Source: Paludibacteraceae bacterium (GTDB lineage: Bacteria > Bacteroidota > Bacteroidia > Bacteroidales > Paludibacteraceae). Taken from it: a stretch of 64,000 nt of DNA. The position numbers and the translations under genes were made by a program. How positions within the stretch are numbered: the stretch's first letter is position 1; each line of letters starts with the position of its first letter. Shown in pieces: positions 5,922-15,240 of this stretch. Below the pieces are notes generated by a model. The model was not told the DNA's origin, searched no databases, and saw only the letters and a list, made by a program, of their open reading frames with translations. The stretch lies in the NCBI GenBank assembly GCA_024401555.1, contig JAKSKV010000002.1, forward strand, positions 62,001 through 126,000, written 5' to 3'.

Positions 5922-7043
5922 TCACTTCCAGTAATTCAAGACTTTCTCCACAATCGGAGCCATATCGTAATATTTATACTCCGCCAGACGACCACCGAAT
6001 ATAACATGCTGCTCTTGATCGGCTAATGCCTTGTACTGGGCATACAAGTTACCGTTCTTCTCATCATTGACTGGATAATATGGTTCCATACCCTCCTTCC
6101 ACTCGGTGGAATACTCTTTAGAGACAACGGTTTTAGGGCAATCATAGACCTCTTGTCCAAACATCTCAAAATGCTTGTGTTCAATCACACGAGTGTATGG
6201 AATCTCTCTTTCAGTATAGTTAATCACCGCATTGCCTTGATAGTTAGGGACTTCGATGATCTCCTCCTCGAAACGGACGGTACGATACTCCAACTTACCG
6301 AACTGATAATCGTAGAACTCATCAATCTTGCCTGTGAATACCAATGTCTCCGCCAACACACGCCAAGAGGCTCTATCCGAGAAGAAATCGACACCAGTTT
6401 TTGTCTCTATACCAGCCAGCAGACCCTCGATCAGTTTGTTATAACCACCAATCGGAATACCTTGATACTTGTCGTTGAAATAGTTGTTGTCGAAAACCAA
6501 GCGAACGGGCAAACGCCTAATGATGAAGGCTGGCAAATCAGCACAAGCTCTACCCCACTGCTTCTCCGTATAACCCTTGATCAGTTTCTCATAAATATCC
6601 TTTCCCACCAACAACAAAGCCTGTTCCTCCAAGTTAGCAGGTTCCCTGCCCGCCAATTGCGCAGCAGCTTCCGCCTTTTGCTCCTCAATCTTTGCCACAG
6701 CCTGCTCAGGTGTGGTAATCCCCCACATCTGAGAGAATGTATTCATATTGAAAGGCAAATTGAACAACTTCCCCTTGTAGTTCGCGACAGGAGAATTGGT
6801 GTAGCGGTTGAACTCCACAATAGCGTTAACAAAATTCCAAACCTCCTTGTTGGATGTATGGAAAATGTGGGCACCGTATTTATGCACATTGATACCCTCG
6901 ATATTTTCGCAGTAGAGATTACCGCCCAAGTGAGGTCGCTTGTCAATCACCAAACAACGCTTACCGGCCTGCTTTGCCTTATAGGCGAACGTCGCTCCGA
7001 AAAGGCCGGAGCCTACTATTAAATAATCGTATTTTTGTGCCAT
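5922..7043 (-). CDS. glf: UDP-galactopyranose mutase
   Basis: Flavoenzyme that converts UDP-galactopyranose to UDP-galactofuranose in the cytoplasm, supplying Galf for surface glycans. The FAD-binding motif is GSGLFGA (residues 11-17), followed by the acidic DKR at 34-36 and the family motif YGAHIFHT at 56-63; a second conserved stretch is KQWGRACADLP near the middle. The length of 373 residues is typical. It is the last gene of the minus-strand glycan cluster, 43 bp after a glycosyltransferase, and ends in the shared terminator at 5871-5897. Its presence implies that the glycan contains Galf. Confidence 0.95.
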   Translation of the reverse strand: MAQKYDYLIVGSGLFGATFAYKAKQAGKRCLVIDKRPHLGGNLYCENIEGINVHKYGAHIFHTSNKEVWNFVNAIVEFNRYTNSPVANYKGKLFNLPFNMNTFSQMWGITTPEQAVAKIEEQKAEAAAQLAGREPANLEEQALLLVGKDIYEKLIKGYTEKQWGRACADLPAFIIRRLPVRLVFDNNYFNDKYQGIPIGGYNKLIEGLLAGIETKTGVDFFSDRASWRVLAETLVFTGKIDEFYDYQFGKLEYRTVRFEEEIIEVPNYQGNAVINYTEREIPYTRVIEHKHFEMFGQEVYDCPKTVVSKEYSTEWKEGMEPYYPVNDEKNGNLYAQYKALADQEQHVIFGGRLAEYKYYDMAPIVEKVLNYWK

Positions 7044-7086
7044 ATAAATATCTTTGGGAGCAACGATCGGAAAATATTGTTAACCG

Positions 7087-8196
7087 CTACAAATTGTCGT
7101 ATATTACAGCAACTTGATCCGCAATAGTTTGCCACTTATACTTGGACAAATCGTAAGGAACACGAGTCGAAGAAGACTTCATCAACACCGCCCCCAACTT
7201 TTCAGACAACTGAACCACGTCTCCGACATGGAAATAATTATCTTGCGGCAATCCCACCTCTAAATTCGCAGGGATATCGCTCACAATCACAGGAAGTTTG
7301 TAACTCATCGCTTCCAATAAAGAAATAGGTAAGCCTTCATGAGAGGATGGCAGGACATAACAAGATGCATTCGTCAGCAACGAATGTAGCTTACGGCCCT
7401 TCACAAATCCGGTCAGTACAACACCATTCTCCTTGGCCATCTTCTTCAACCCCCAAGAGTAATCATCTTCAAAATCGGCATCTCCCGCCAGGACCAATTT
7501 GATCTTTGTTTCTGGATGAGACCTCTTAAAGGAAGCAAAAGCCTCCACTAAATGGTGTAAATTCTTCTCGGGCACAAAACGACACATACCTAACACGTAC
7601 TGTTCCTTTTCTATGCCCAACTCTTCAAAATAAGTAGGGAAATCAACAACGTCAGGTTCTGGCACGCCATTATAAATCAGGTGAACCCTTTTCGTTCTAT
7701 TGTATTTATCTGAGATAATCTTCTTGATAACATTCGAGATGACAATCACATCATCCGCAAACATACAACCCATTCGTTCACCGAATTTCAACATTGTCTT
7801 GGCGGCAAATCCCCATTTATCTCTATCATAATCTGGACCATGATGGGTAAACACCACCTTCATGCCTCGTAATTTTGCATAGGGTGTCAAAATGGCTGGA
7901 CCTATGGCGTGAATATGAAGGATCTGAGCGCCTATTTTTTTCGCTGTGTTTATAGCTCGGAACGTATGGATAATCGCCTCGAACGATTTCTTCTTCGGAG
8001 AAGAGACATCCACTAACTTAACACCTTTCCATTCGCTATTATTTTCCGTGACATAATTGGTACGACGGATTATCGTGACATCGAAATTTTTTTGTGCTAC
8101 CAAAGGGAATAACTCCTCACAATGAGTCTCCACTCCACCCATTATATTGGGGATGCCTCGGGTTCCGGTAACAACAATTTTCTTCAAAGGAGCCAT
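7087..8196 (-). CDS. Glycosyltransferase family 4 (DUF1972-type N-terminus)
   Basis: Retaining GT-B glycosyltransferase. The N-terminus KKIVVTGTRGIPNIMGGVET fits the rhamnosyl/galactosyl-transferase group with the DUF1972 domain; the C-terminal half has PEKNLHHLVEAF and the E-x7-E motif in SSHEGLPISLLEAMS. I start at 8196 (MAPLKKI), 13 bases after the radical SAM gene; the ORF to 8280 would overlap that gene and add a segment unlike the family. At 369 residues it is full length. Donor and acceptor cannot be told from sequence. With glf and the radical SAM gene it forms the last block of the cluster. Confidence 0.85.
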   Translation of the reverse strand: MAPLKKIVVTGTRGIPNIMGGVETHCEELFPLVAQKNFDVTIIRRTNYVTENNSEWKGVKLVDVSSPKKKSFEAIIHTFRAINTAKKIGAQILHIHAIGPAILTPYAKLRGMKVVFTHHGPDYDRDKWGFAAKTMLKFGERMGCMFADDVIVISNVIKKIISDKYNRTKRVHLIYNGVPEPDVVDFPTYFEELGIEKEQYVLGMCRFVPEKNLHHLVEAFASFKRSHPETKIKLVLAGDADFEDDYSWGLKKMAKENGVVLTGFVKGRKLHSLLTNASCYVLPSSHEGLPISLLEAMSYKLPVIVSDIPANLEVGLPQDNYFHVGDVVQLSEKLGAVLMKSSSTRVPYDLSKYKWQTIADQVAVIYDNL

Positions 8197-8209
8197 TATA
8201 TCGCCGATA

Positions 8210-9421
8210 CTACTTAATCTCAATATCACGATTTGTCTCTGCAATAGTTGCCTCGTAACCTTGTCCGGCAACATCCGCATTCACAATATCCTCACCACGT
8301 TTTCCTTTCAGCGCCTCCTTGGAATCGTCCGACAATCCATTGTTGATGGTGGCGTTCAAATCACAGGTACTCAATTTATCCAAATTCTCTTTTGAAACCT
8401 TTCCGTCACGATAATCGCAACAGATTTGATTTTCAAACATGCTATATTTACCGCCCAACAAACTCTTTGCCTTATGCTTCAACACCCACCAAGCCGGCTT
8501 TTGGATATATTTACGCATTGCAGGAGAAACGGACCCAATCATCCAACAGTTGCGATTGCAGCAACGCACTTTCTTTCTAACCTGCTCAGCCTCTGGAGAA
8601 CTCCATAGTTCATCCCAAGTTTGAGTGTTCAAATTACCCATCACCTCTTTATCCTTCGTTCCATTACATGGCATAACGTCTCCATACGGATCAATAAAGA
8701 AAGTGTCAAAAGACATATCACACGGCAAGAGTCTCTCTTGTCCATATATATAATTGATCAGACCATGATTGAAATACGCTCTGAACCATTTCTTTGGGGA
8801 ATTACTCTTCAGCAACTCATTCACCAAGTTTTCAAAATTCTTGGCCACCATCGGACGATCCTTGATAATGTTCTTAGCCTCAACAAAATAGAAGGAGTTG
8901 TGCAATGAGGCCGTGGCAAATTCCATACCCATCTCATTGGAAATCTTATACAAAGGAACCAAATCCGGCGCATTCTTGTCTTGGACAGTCATACCGAAAC
9001 CGACATCCTTCATACCCATTTCACGTAATTTCTTCAAGGTTGAGTATCCTCGCTGATAGCCATCGTTCAGACCACGAATCTCATTGTTCGTCTGCTCTAA
9101 ACCCTCAATAGAAATACGAATGCCAATTTGAGGGAACTCCTTACACAAATCGATAATACGATCAGTAAAGAAACCATTCGTAGATATGACAATACGATCA
9201 CTGAGTTTATATAACTCTCTGACAATATCCTTCAAGTCTGTACGAATAAAAGGCTCTCCACCCGTAATGTTGGTGAAGTACATTTTAGGAAGTTTCTTTA
9301 TCGTTTCGATTGAAATCTCCTCTTCCGCCTTTGAAGGCGCTTTATATCTATTACACATAGAGCAACGAGCGTTGCATCTATATGTCACGATAACTGTTCC
9401 GTTAAGTTTCTTCTCTGCCAT
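8210..9421 (-). CDS. Radical SAM/SPASM domain protein in the glycan cluster
   Basis: Residues 16-23 hold the CxxxCxxC site (CNARCSMC) for the SAM-binding 4Fe-4S cluster, followed by TGGEPF around residue 54. The C-terminal part has a cysteine-rich SPASM-type region (PCDMSF, MPCNGT, RCCNRNCW) that would bind a second cluster. Such proteins modify peptides or other substrates by radical chemistry; a fair number are found near cell-surface glycan genes with unknown substrates. It heads a three-gene block (then GT4 and glf) with its own promoter region (9479-9526). The last 60 residues are charged and not part of the core fold. Substrate unknown. Confidence 0.85.
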   Translation of the reverse strand: MAEKKLNGTVIVTYRCNARCSMCNRYKAPSKAEEEISIETIKKLPKMYFTNITGGEPFIRTDLKDIVRELYKLSDRIVISTNGFFTDRIIDLCKEFPQIGIRISIEGLEQTNNEIRGLNDGYQRGYSTLKKLREMGMKDVGFGMTVQDKNAPDLVPLYKISNEMGMEFATASLHNSFYFVEAKNIIKDRPMVAKNFENLVNELLKSNSPKKWFRAYFNHGLINYIYGQERLLPCDMSFDTFFIDPYGDVMPCNGTKDKEVMGNLNTQTWDELWSSPEAEQVRKKVRCCNRNCWMIGSVSPAMRKYIQKPAWWVLKHKAKSLLGGKYSMFENQICCDYRDGKVSKENLDKLSTCDLNATINNGLSDDSKEALKGKRGEDIVNADVAGQGYEATIAETNRDIEIK

Positions 9422-9495
9422 ATCAACCGGTTTTGTATAAAAGCCTTTTCAATCAGTCCATTATGCCATCCGACAGCACAAAACTACGCCATGAC

Positions 9496-9526
9496 CAACA
9501 TTATCGCACAGCGTATATATTGCAAA
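9496..9526 (-). promoter_or_regulatory. Promoter candidate for the radical SAM-GT4-glf block
   Basis: On the minus strand TTTG (9523-9526) and TAATGTTG (9496-9503, one mismatch to TAnnTTTG) are 19 bases apart, the usual Bacteroidota spacing. A perfect TAGTTTTG lies nearer the gene at 9479-9486 but lacks a -33 element. Confidence 0.45.
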
Positions 9527-9538
9527 ATTACATAAATA

Positions 9539-9570
9539 AATCGAGTCCGCAAAATACGGACTCGATTTAT
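9539..9570 (-). terminator. Terminator after the beta-helix gene
   Basis: A perfect 12-bp stem, AAATCGAGTCCG with CGGACTCGATTT, around a 7-base loop, starting about 20 bases after the stop of the beta-helix gene and followed on the minus strand by an A/T-rich tract. It separates the main glycan operon from the last three genes. Confidence 0.7.
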
Positions 9571-9589
9571 AAAATCTTACAATAAATTA

Positions 9590-10906
9590 CTATTTGATAT
9601 AACAATTGCTGCGCTTATCTAAGACGACTTTTACAGAATGTTTGTCTTCTACTTTCGTATATTTATTATTCCTCAAATCAACATCCGAAAGCCTCAACAC
9701 ATTTACGTTTTGTCCTGTTTCGGGATCTACTACCTCATCTAACATAGTACGATAAGGCATTCCTTTTTCCGCATAAAACTCATTATTAAAAACCTTGATA
9801 TTCTTTGACGAAGCAACAGACACACATGCAGCGTTCGGTTTAAAGAGGCAATTGACTTTATTATCTTTCACTACAACATTCTTTGCGTGACGGATATCAA
9901 GAGCGCCTCGATTGTTATCCCTTGGTTTCGCTATAATTTGATTGTCTTCAATTACAACATCCTCATTAATTCCATTTTCTATTTTATAAAACTCCTGAGA
10001 TACCTCAAACCCTTTAGACATTCCTTCCAAAACATTGGATCTCACCTCCAAATTTTTACAACCAATTGACAAAAAAGAACCGTATGCCCCCTTTGAAACA
10101 TTGTTAATGACCGAAGTACTATCTGACCACATTAACAATATACCCCAATCCCCACACCTGTTCATTTTATTATTTCGTATAATAGCCTTTTTACAAGGTT
10201 GTACAGTAGTATTTTTCCAACCGCCATACCGGCCCTCTATCTCAATACCAATACATTTTGCATCTTCCACAATATTATCCTCTATAAGAAAATCACTGCA
10301 ATTCGCATGGACCAAGATACCATCGTAACGGGTGTTTCTGATAGTATTTCCATATATCTTGAAATTATGAGGAGAATTAGCGTAAGTGCGATTAGGCATA
10401 TACCAATTAGACCTTACATGAATGCCATAAAATGTATTATTACCCTGGTCGTCCTTTTCCGAATCAAAGTGACAATCATAGATCGAGAAACCGAAGCAAT
10501 ATCCTATCACATCAAAAATGGCGAATTTTTCTTTGGTTCCCTTCAAATTCAAACCATGGAAGGTAAAGTTTTGACAATCAATTAATCTAAATTGCTCACA
10601 ATTCACTTCTCCTCCCGGAAGAAACTCCATTTCGAAATCATGTTTGCCTAAAACATCAATCTTATCCAACGACATGCGCATGCCTGGTATGACCAAATTT
10701 TTCCCATCCAAATCATTGACCGCTCGTAACAACGTATTTTGTATGGAATCAGGCGAAAGACTACCATATTCAGACAAATGAACTCTCGGCCTTCCCTTAT
10801 CCATGGCAGGTTCAGCATTTCCCCCACCTATTATCAAAAAAAGAGACCCGAAAAGCAACAATGTCCCCAATATAATCTTTACTATATTGCTTGAAAGAAA
10901 ATTCAT
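9590..10906 (-). CDS. Membrane-anchored right-handed beta-helix protein
   Basis: The 438-residue product starts with a membrane segment (residues 9-29) and then runs through repeated short strands with N/D-rich turns (YGNTIRNTRYDGILVHAN, IEDNIVEDAKCIGIEIEG, IRNNKMNRCGDWGILL), the pattern of a parallel beta-helix like pectate lyases and mannuronan epimerases. It probably acts outside the inner membrane on a polysaccharide as a lyase, hydrolase or epimerase. No catalytic residues can be assigned from sequence. It is 12 bp behind a GT4 gene and is closed by the terminator at 9539-9570, so it is the last gene of the main glycan operon. Confidence 0.75.
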   Translation of the reverse strand: MNFLSSNIVKIILGTLLLFGSLFLIIGGGNAEPAMDKGRPRVHLSEYGSLSPDSIQNTLLRAVNDLDGKNLVIPGMRMSLDKIDVLGKHDFEMEFLPGGEVNCEQFRLIDCQNFTFHGLNLKGTKEKFAIFDVIGYCFGFSIYDCHFDSEKDDQGNNTFYGIHVRSNWYMPNRTYANSPHNFKIYGNTIRNTRYDGILVHANCSDFLIEDNIVEDAKCIGIEIEGRYGGWKNTTVQPCKKAIIRNNKMNRCGDWGILLMWSDSTSVINNVSKGAYGSFLSIGCKNLEVRSNVLEGMSKGFEVSQEFYKIENGINEDVVIEDNQIIAKPRDNNRGALDIRHAKNVVVKDNKVNCLFKPNAACVSVASSKNIKVFNNEFYAEKGMPYRTMLDEVVDPETGQNVNVLRLSDVDLRNNKYTKVEDKHSVKVVLDKRSNCYIK

Positions 10907-10918
10907 AAAATACCGTAA

Positions 10919-12070
10919 CTATTTATTTACGATTTGATCAAATACCTGTTGATACACCTTGGCAGACTCCTCCCAAGAATATTTCAACGATTTTTCATAA
11001 CATTTGGAAGCCAAATCCGCACTATATATTTGATCACCTAATATTTTCATGATTTTTTGTTCAACCGCCTCCACATCAGTAGGAGGAACAGTCACATCTA
11101 ACTCCTCCACGATTTCAGGGAAACAAGAGGTGTTAGGACAGATAACTGGCGTACCACAAGACATGGCCTCCAATACAGGCAAACCAAATCCTTCAAACAA
11201 GGATAAATACAATAAGATAGCTGCACCCGCATAAAATTTAGGAAGGTCACCATCCTTCAGATACCCCGTAAATACGACGTCTGATTTATATACCGATTGG
11301 TTTACAGTATCATATATCACCTCCGAATTATATCCATTCTTTCCGATAACGACTAATTTCATTCCCTCTAATTTCCCCTTTCCCTTTAAATTCAAGAATG
11401 CATCGACGACAGTCTTGATATTCTTTCCAGGATAATCGATCGTTCCCACAAATAGAAGATAATCTTTGTATTGCAAACCATAATTTGACAATACGTTCTC
11501 AACCTCTTGTTGAGGGTATTTATGAAAGAATGATTTATCAGTCGCATTAAGTGTCAGCGTAATCTTAGATGGATTAACCCCTAAATATTTCACAATATCG
11601 TTGAACGATGACTGTGAAACCGTTAGAATATGATCACTTCTCTTCGCCATCAATGGATCGCAAATCATTTTTCGGTAGAACATCCGCAATTTCGAAAATT
11701 TCTCTGGGACATTGAACTCTATCAAATCATGAATTGTGACAATCGTTGGCACTACTTTCCACAACAATAATGTAAAGTTTGGAATATAAGCGAGATCACA
11801 CTTATATCGTTTGAGTAATTTTTGGAATGTCCACTGATGCCATAGGATATTCTTCAAGCCAGATTCTTTAGTATATGGCACATCTACAATCTCAATATTC
11901 TTAAAAGATCGAAGACAATCGTAATCGGAAAAATCATAATTACGGAAAATGATATATGTTGAATCCGGATTCTGCTTTGCCAATTCTTGAAGAACACATA
12001 TCAAAACACGTCCGATACCAGTCAGACGATTCCCCACATAACCACTAATACCTACCCTCATCTCAATCAC
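10919..12070 (-). CDS. Glycosyltransferase family 4
   Basis: GT-B enzyme of 383 residues. The N-terminus has MRVGISGYVGNRLTGIGRV, the C-terminal domain LLFVGTIDYPGKNIKTVVDA and the nucleotide-sugar binding E-x7-E stretch FEGFGLPVLEAMSCGTPVIC. These are typical of mannosyl- or rhamnosyl-transferases of the GT4 family; the true sugar is unknown. The ATG three codons in (12061) could be the real start. It lies 17 bp after the GT8-like gene and 12 bp before the beta-helix gene. Confidence 0.85.
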   Translation of the reverse strand: MIEMRVGISGYVGNRLTGIGRVLICVLQELAKQNPDSTYIIFRNYDFSDYDCLRSFKNIEIVDVPYTKESGLKNILWHQWTFQKLLKRYKCDLAYIPNFTLLLWKVVPTIVTIHDLIEFNVPEKFSKLRMFYRKMICDPLMAKRSDHILTVSQSSFNDIVKYLGVNPSKITLTLNATDKSFFHKYPQQEVENVLSNYGLQYKDYLLFVGTIDYPGKNIKTVVDAFLNLKGKGKLEGMKLVVIGKNGYNSEVIYDTVNQSVYKSDVVFTGYLKDGDLPKFYAGAAILLYLSLFEGFGLPVLEAMSCGTPVICPNTSCFPEIVEELDVTVPPTDVEAVEQKIMKILGDQIYSADLASKCYEKSLKYSWEESAKVYQQVFDQIVNK

Positions 12071-12087
12071 TATTTTTCATCAATTTC

Positions 12088-13395
12088 TTATCGAAGCTTA
12101 TAATTCTCGTAATCCTTTCCCAACAGGAATGTGTTTACATCGTACAAAGATAACCTACGAATGAACTGCAAGAACAATACATAATTCTTGTAACCAATGA
12201 TTCTATAGAATACACGTAGTCCTTTGTACAAAAACTTTAATTTCTTCTCAAAGCCCTCATTCATCTGACTGACATCATCAATCTTAACATTCGCCTCTAT
12301 AGGGCCAAATAGGTGCTTACGTTTCAATAACGCGAAGAAAGAGTCATCTCCGGAAGCCTTAAACGGATTCTTATCATATCCAAAATTTGTGACAGCTCCA
12401 TTATACAGGCGTCGATGCAACTTGTCAATCTTCACACCATTATCAAATTTCGCATACGAGTATGGAAGGTCAAGAAACTGATTGAACAAACCTCTATTAT
12501 CATAAATGAACTTCACATATTCATCGATCAAAGGATTCATATCAGGATACTCCTTCAAATTGCTGATCCGCATACGGTTTTGGTTGTTTACAACGCCCGT
12601 AGACAACTCTTTGTAATTATATCCCGCAAAATGGCAAAAAACCAACTTATCTTTTCTATCGCTGGCTCCAGTTCTGCTCACAACATAATAAACGTCTCCC
12701 TCTCGTTCGATCCTACGCTCGAAGTAGTTCCATGGAGCCACGTTCAATCCCAAATTATTCGAAAATAAGATCTCGTCATAATTCAAAAACGCCGGGAAGA
12801 AATCAGTCCACTTCTGGTCAGTACATACCGCCCAAAGCATCTCTCCGAAACAGAGGATGGACAACCTGTCCTCCCACCATTTCATCAAGTTTAGAGTCTT
12901 CGGTGAATTTCTAAACGCTCCAAAGCCAAAATTACTGATTCCATTGAACAAGAAACTTCTATCTGGCAAATCACCTGTATATGGATAATCTGGGATGGTA
13001 ATATGAGGCGCGGTAACGACTAAGAACTTTGACAACTTCTCATAGACATAACTGAAATCACTGAACAAATAGGTGTCCGGATCCATATAACACACTGTCT
13101 CATACCCTTTTTTCTCGAAAAAATACTCGATACTGAATGGTTTTATACAAGTACAGAACTCAGTCAAATTGTACTTGAACGACATATTGGTCCACAACGA
13201 CTCAGGTATTTCCAAGACAGACTTAGCCACGATCACATTTTCGGCCACAGCAGGTTCCTTGCCCGAATCAAACTCATCTGCAACGACGATGTAAAAATCC
13301 ACATTGTCGTTATACTGTTTCACTGACTTCTCTAACGCCAAGGCCAATCCAATGTAATTCTTGGCGCATATTGTAAAAATACAATTCTTATTCAT
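12088..13395 (-). CDS. GT-A type glycosyltransferase (GT8-like)
   Basis: The product begins NCIFTICAKNYIGLALALEK, as GT-A enzymes that bind a nucleotide sugar do, and has a DxD metal site at residues 105-107 (YMDPDTYLF). Then comes NFGFGAFRNSPKTL and a C-terminal helical part. The pattern fits the GT8-like group of bacterial transferases, though at 435 residues it is longer than most. It overlaps the acetyltransferase gene upstream by 8 bases, so the two are translated together. Donor not known. Confidence 0.7.
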   Translation of the reverse strand: MNKNCIFTICAKNYIGLALALEKSVKQYNDNVDFYIVVADEFDSGKEPAVAENVIVAKSVLEIPESLWTNMSFKYNLTEFCTCIKPFSIEYFFEKKGYETVCYMDPDTYLFSDFSYVYEKLSKFLVVTAPHITIPDYPYTGDLPDRSFLFNGISNFGFGAFRNSPKTLNLMKWWEDRLSILCFGEMLWAVCTDQKWTDFFPAFLNYDEILFSNNLGLNVAPWNYFERRIEREGDVYYVVSRTGASDRKDKLVFCHFAGYNYKELSTGVVNNQNRMRISNLKEYPDMNPLIDEYVKFIYDNRGLFNQFLDLPYSYAKFDNGVKIDKLHRRLYNGAVTNFGYDKNPFKASGDDSFFALLKRKHLFGPIEANVKIDDVSQMNEGFEKKLKFLYKGLRVFYRIIGYKNYVLFLQFIRRLSLYDVNTFLLGKDYENYKLR

Positions 13396-13996
13396 CTCTC
13401 AACATTTTTATTACTTTCGCAGGAACTCCACCCGCCAATACACCAGCAGGAATATCATGCGTAACAACCGCATTGGCGGCGATAATCGCACCATCGCCTA
13501 TCTTCACACCAGCCATCACGCACACCCGCTCGCCGATCCATACGTTATCTCCAATAAAAACAGGGCCCTTGGAATACAGAGGCCTTTGACTGGGTCGGAT
13601 ATCCAACTCCTCTCCATGGGCAGGATTTCCATGTGAATTATCGGAAATATAGACGTAACGTCCGGTCAAGACACCATTCCCTATCTCAATTCGATCACAT
13701 GCAGTGATGTGACAATTTTCTCCGATATTAGTATTCTCCCCAATGACAATTGAAGGACTAAATTGTTGCCCCTCGTATCCGTCCCAAGCTGTCAAAATTA
13801 CACCCTCATGAATTTTTGTATTCTTTCCTATGGAGATGTATTCACAACCCAACAACTGCCGAGGATCCTCAATCACACCTTCCATTTTTTTGAAAAGAAA
13901 GCGATAAAGGAAATTCATTATCACTTGACACATCAATTTCATACATTTATGAAATCCATGCATCAATTTGTAAATAATTACGAATATCTTACCCAT
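13388..13996 (-). CDS. Left-handed beta-helix (hexapeptide) acyltransferase
   Basis: A 202-residue O-acetyltransferase of the WcaF/Maa/LacA type. Hexapeptide repeats ([IV]-G-x4) run from about residue 50 on: SIGKNTKIHEG, VIGENTNIGENCHI, RIEIGNGVLTG, then the usual loop NSHGNPAHGEELDI and VFIGDNVWIGERVCVMAG, ending in AVVTHDIPAGVLAGGVPAKV. It probably acetylates a sugar of the glycan in the cytoplasm using acetyl-CoA. It overlaps both neighbours by 8 bases. Confidence 0.85.
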   Translation of the reverse strand: MGKIFVIIYKLMHGFHKCMKLMCQVIMNFLYRFLFKKMEGVIEDPRQLLGCEYISIGKNTKIHEGVILTAWDGYEGQQFSPSIVIGENTNIGENCHITACDRIEIGNGVLTGRYVYISDNSHGNPAHGEELDIRPSQRPLYSKGPVFIGDNVWIGERVCVMAGVKIGDGAIIAANAVVTHDIPAGVLAGGVPAKVIKMLRDE

Positions 13997-15239
13997 TCTG
14001 TCTCTTTATTACATCATGGTAACACGCCATAAGCTGTTGTTGGATATTAGCCACATTATGGCGTACTTTTGCGACCTGCATCTCTGCTTGAGAAAGTCGT
14101 TCCATTCTCTCCTCATCCGAAGACAACTGAATGATGGCGTTGGCCATCTGCCAAGGATCGTTAGCTGGCACCAAACAACCCGACTCTCCATTCTGAAGAA
14201 GTGTCGCAATTCCTCCCACATTAGTAGAAACGACAGGAACGCCTAAACATTGTGCTTCACAGATCGAATTTGGACTGTTTTCGACATAAGCGGTATGAAC
14301 ATACAAAGTGCTCGTCAACAACTCGTCCCTTAAAATCTGAGGTTGTAATGGACCTCTAAAAATAATATTATTCTCGCAAAATTCCGAATTTTCCGTCTGT
14401 TCGACCACTTTTTTTAAGGTAGAAGGGAAATGACCAGCCACAATCCATTCAAAATCAAAAGACAAGGATTTTAAGATTTTCGCTGTTTTCAACATCATAT
14501 CAGGACCTTTCCAAAATGTGGTGCAACCTGTAGTGATCAGCTTTACCTTTCCCCTTTTTTCATACTTCCAAACTTGAGGAGAGTTCAAAAAAAGAGGTCT
14601 CAACATCTCGTCCACATGGTAATAAAAACGTCCGGGATGCATCACATTAGAAAGAGCCTCATCCCAATGGGTACGTCCCATATAATAGGAGACACTATGC
14701 CAGATTCTCCGCTCCATCTCCGCTCTTTTGCGGTTGTTGATCTCAACAAATTTCGCGGCCATTATCCTCGGAAGATTGATTTTCAAGGCCTTAATATAAT
14801 TTAGGATATTATACTTCGGCGGATAAAGCGCATTTTCATATGGAACAATCGCACCTTGGATATGAATCACTACTGGGACAGAAGTTAATGAGGCAACCAC
14901 ACCATAAGGCCATTCACAACCAAAAACATGAATAATATCAGGGCGAACCGATTCTATGACAGGGAGAGACTTATCCTTCACTTCGCGCTCTATGGCAGAC
15001 CATGAGAACTTGGATTTAACTTTATCCCAAAGAGAATAAGAAAAACACATCGGAAGGTAAGTAATTCCATTGATTGTTTTAATGGGGTCCGAAGGATTGT
15101 TGGTTTCAAAAGCGACATACAATTCCACCTCTGGCATCGCCATAACAGCTTCCTCTAAGGAATCTTGCCAACCACCCAAAACACCCGTATCGCCCGTATA
15201 ATTCTTTGGGGCAGTTATTTCAAACCATAATACTTTCAC
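13989..15239 (-). CDS. Glycosyltransferase family 4
   Basis: GT-B glycosyltransferase of 416 residues. The N-terminal domain includes IHVFGCEWPYGVVA; the C-terminal domain has VKLITTGCTTFWKGPDMML and the donor site ENSPNSICEAQCLGVPVVST followed by GGIATLL. The acceptor and donor cannot be named. It is followed by an overlapping acetyltransferase gene and lies one base after the stop of a serine acetyltransferase-like gene. Confidence 0.85.
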   Translation of the reverse strand: MKVLWFEITAPKNYTGDTGVLGGWQDSLEEAVMAMPEVELYVAFETNNPSDPIKTINGITYLPMCFSYSLWDKVKSKFSWSAIEREVKDKSLPVIESVRPDIIHVFGCEWPYGVVASLTSVPVVIHIQGAIVPYENALYPPKYNILNYIKALKINLPRIMAAKFVEINNRKRAEMERRIWHSVSYYMGRTHWDEALSNVMHPGRFYYHVDEMLRPLFLNSPQVWKYEKRGKVKLITTGCTTFWKGPDMMLKTAKILKSLSFDFEWIVAGHFPSTLKKVVEQTENSEFCENNIIFRGPLQPQILRDELLTSTLYVHTAYVENSPNSICEAQCLGVPVVSTNVGGIATLLQNGESGCLVPANDPWQMANAIIQLSSDEERMERLSQAEMQVAKVRHNVANIQQQLMACYHDVIKRQNG

Positions 15240-15240
15240 C

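Noticed and set aside
6153..7022. A 289-codon plus-strand ORF opposite glf
   Set aside because: It mirrors the glf gene on the other strand, has no recognisable domain, and glf is certain.
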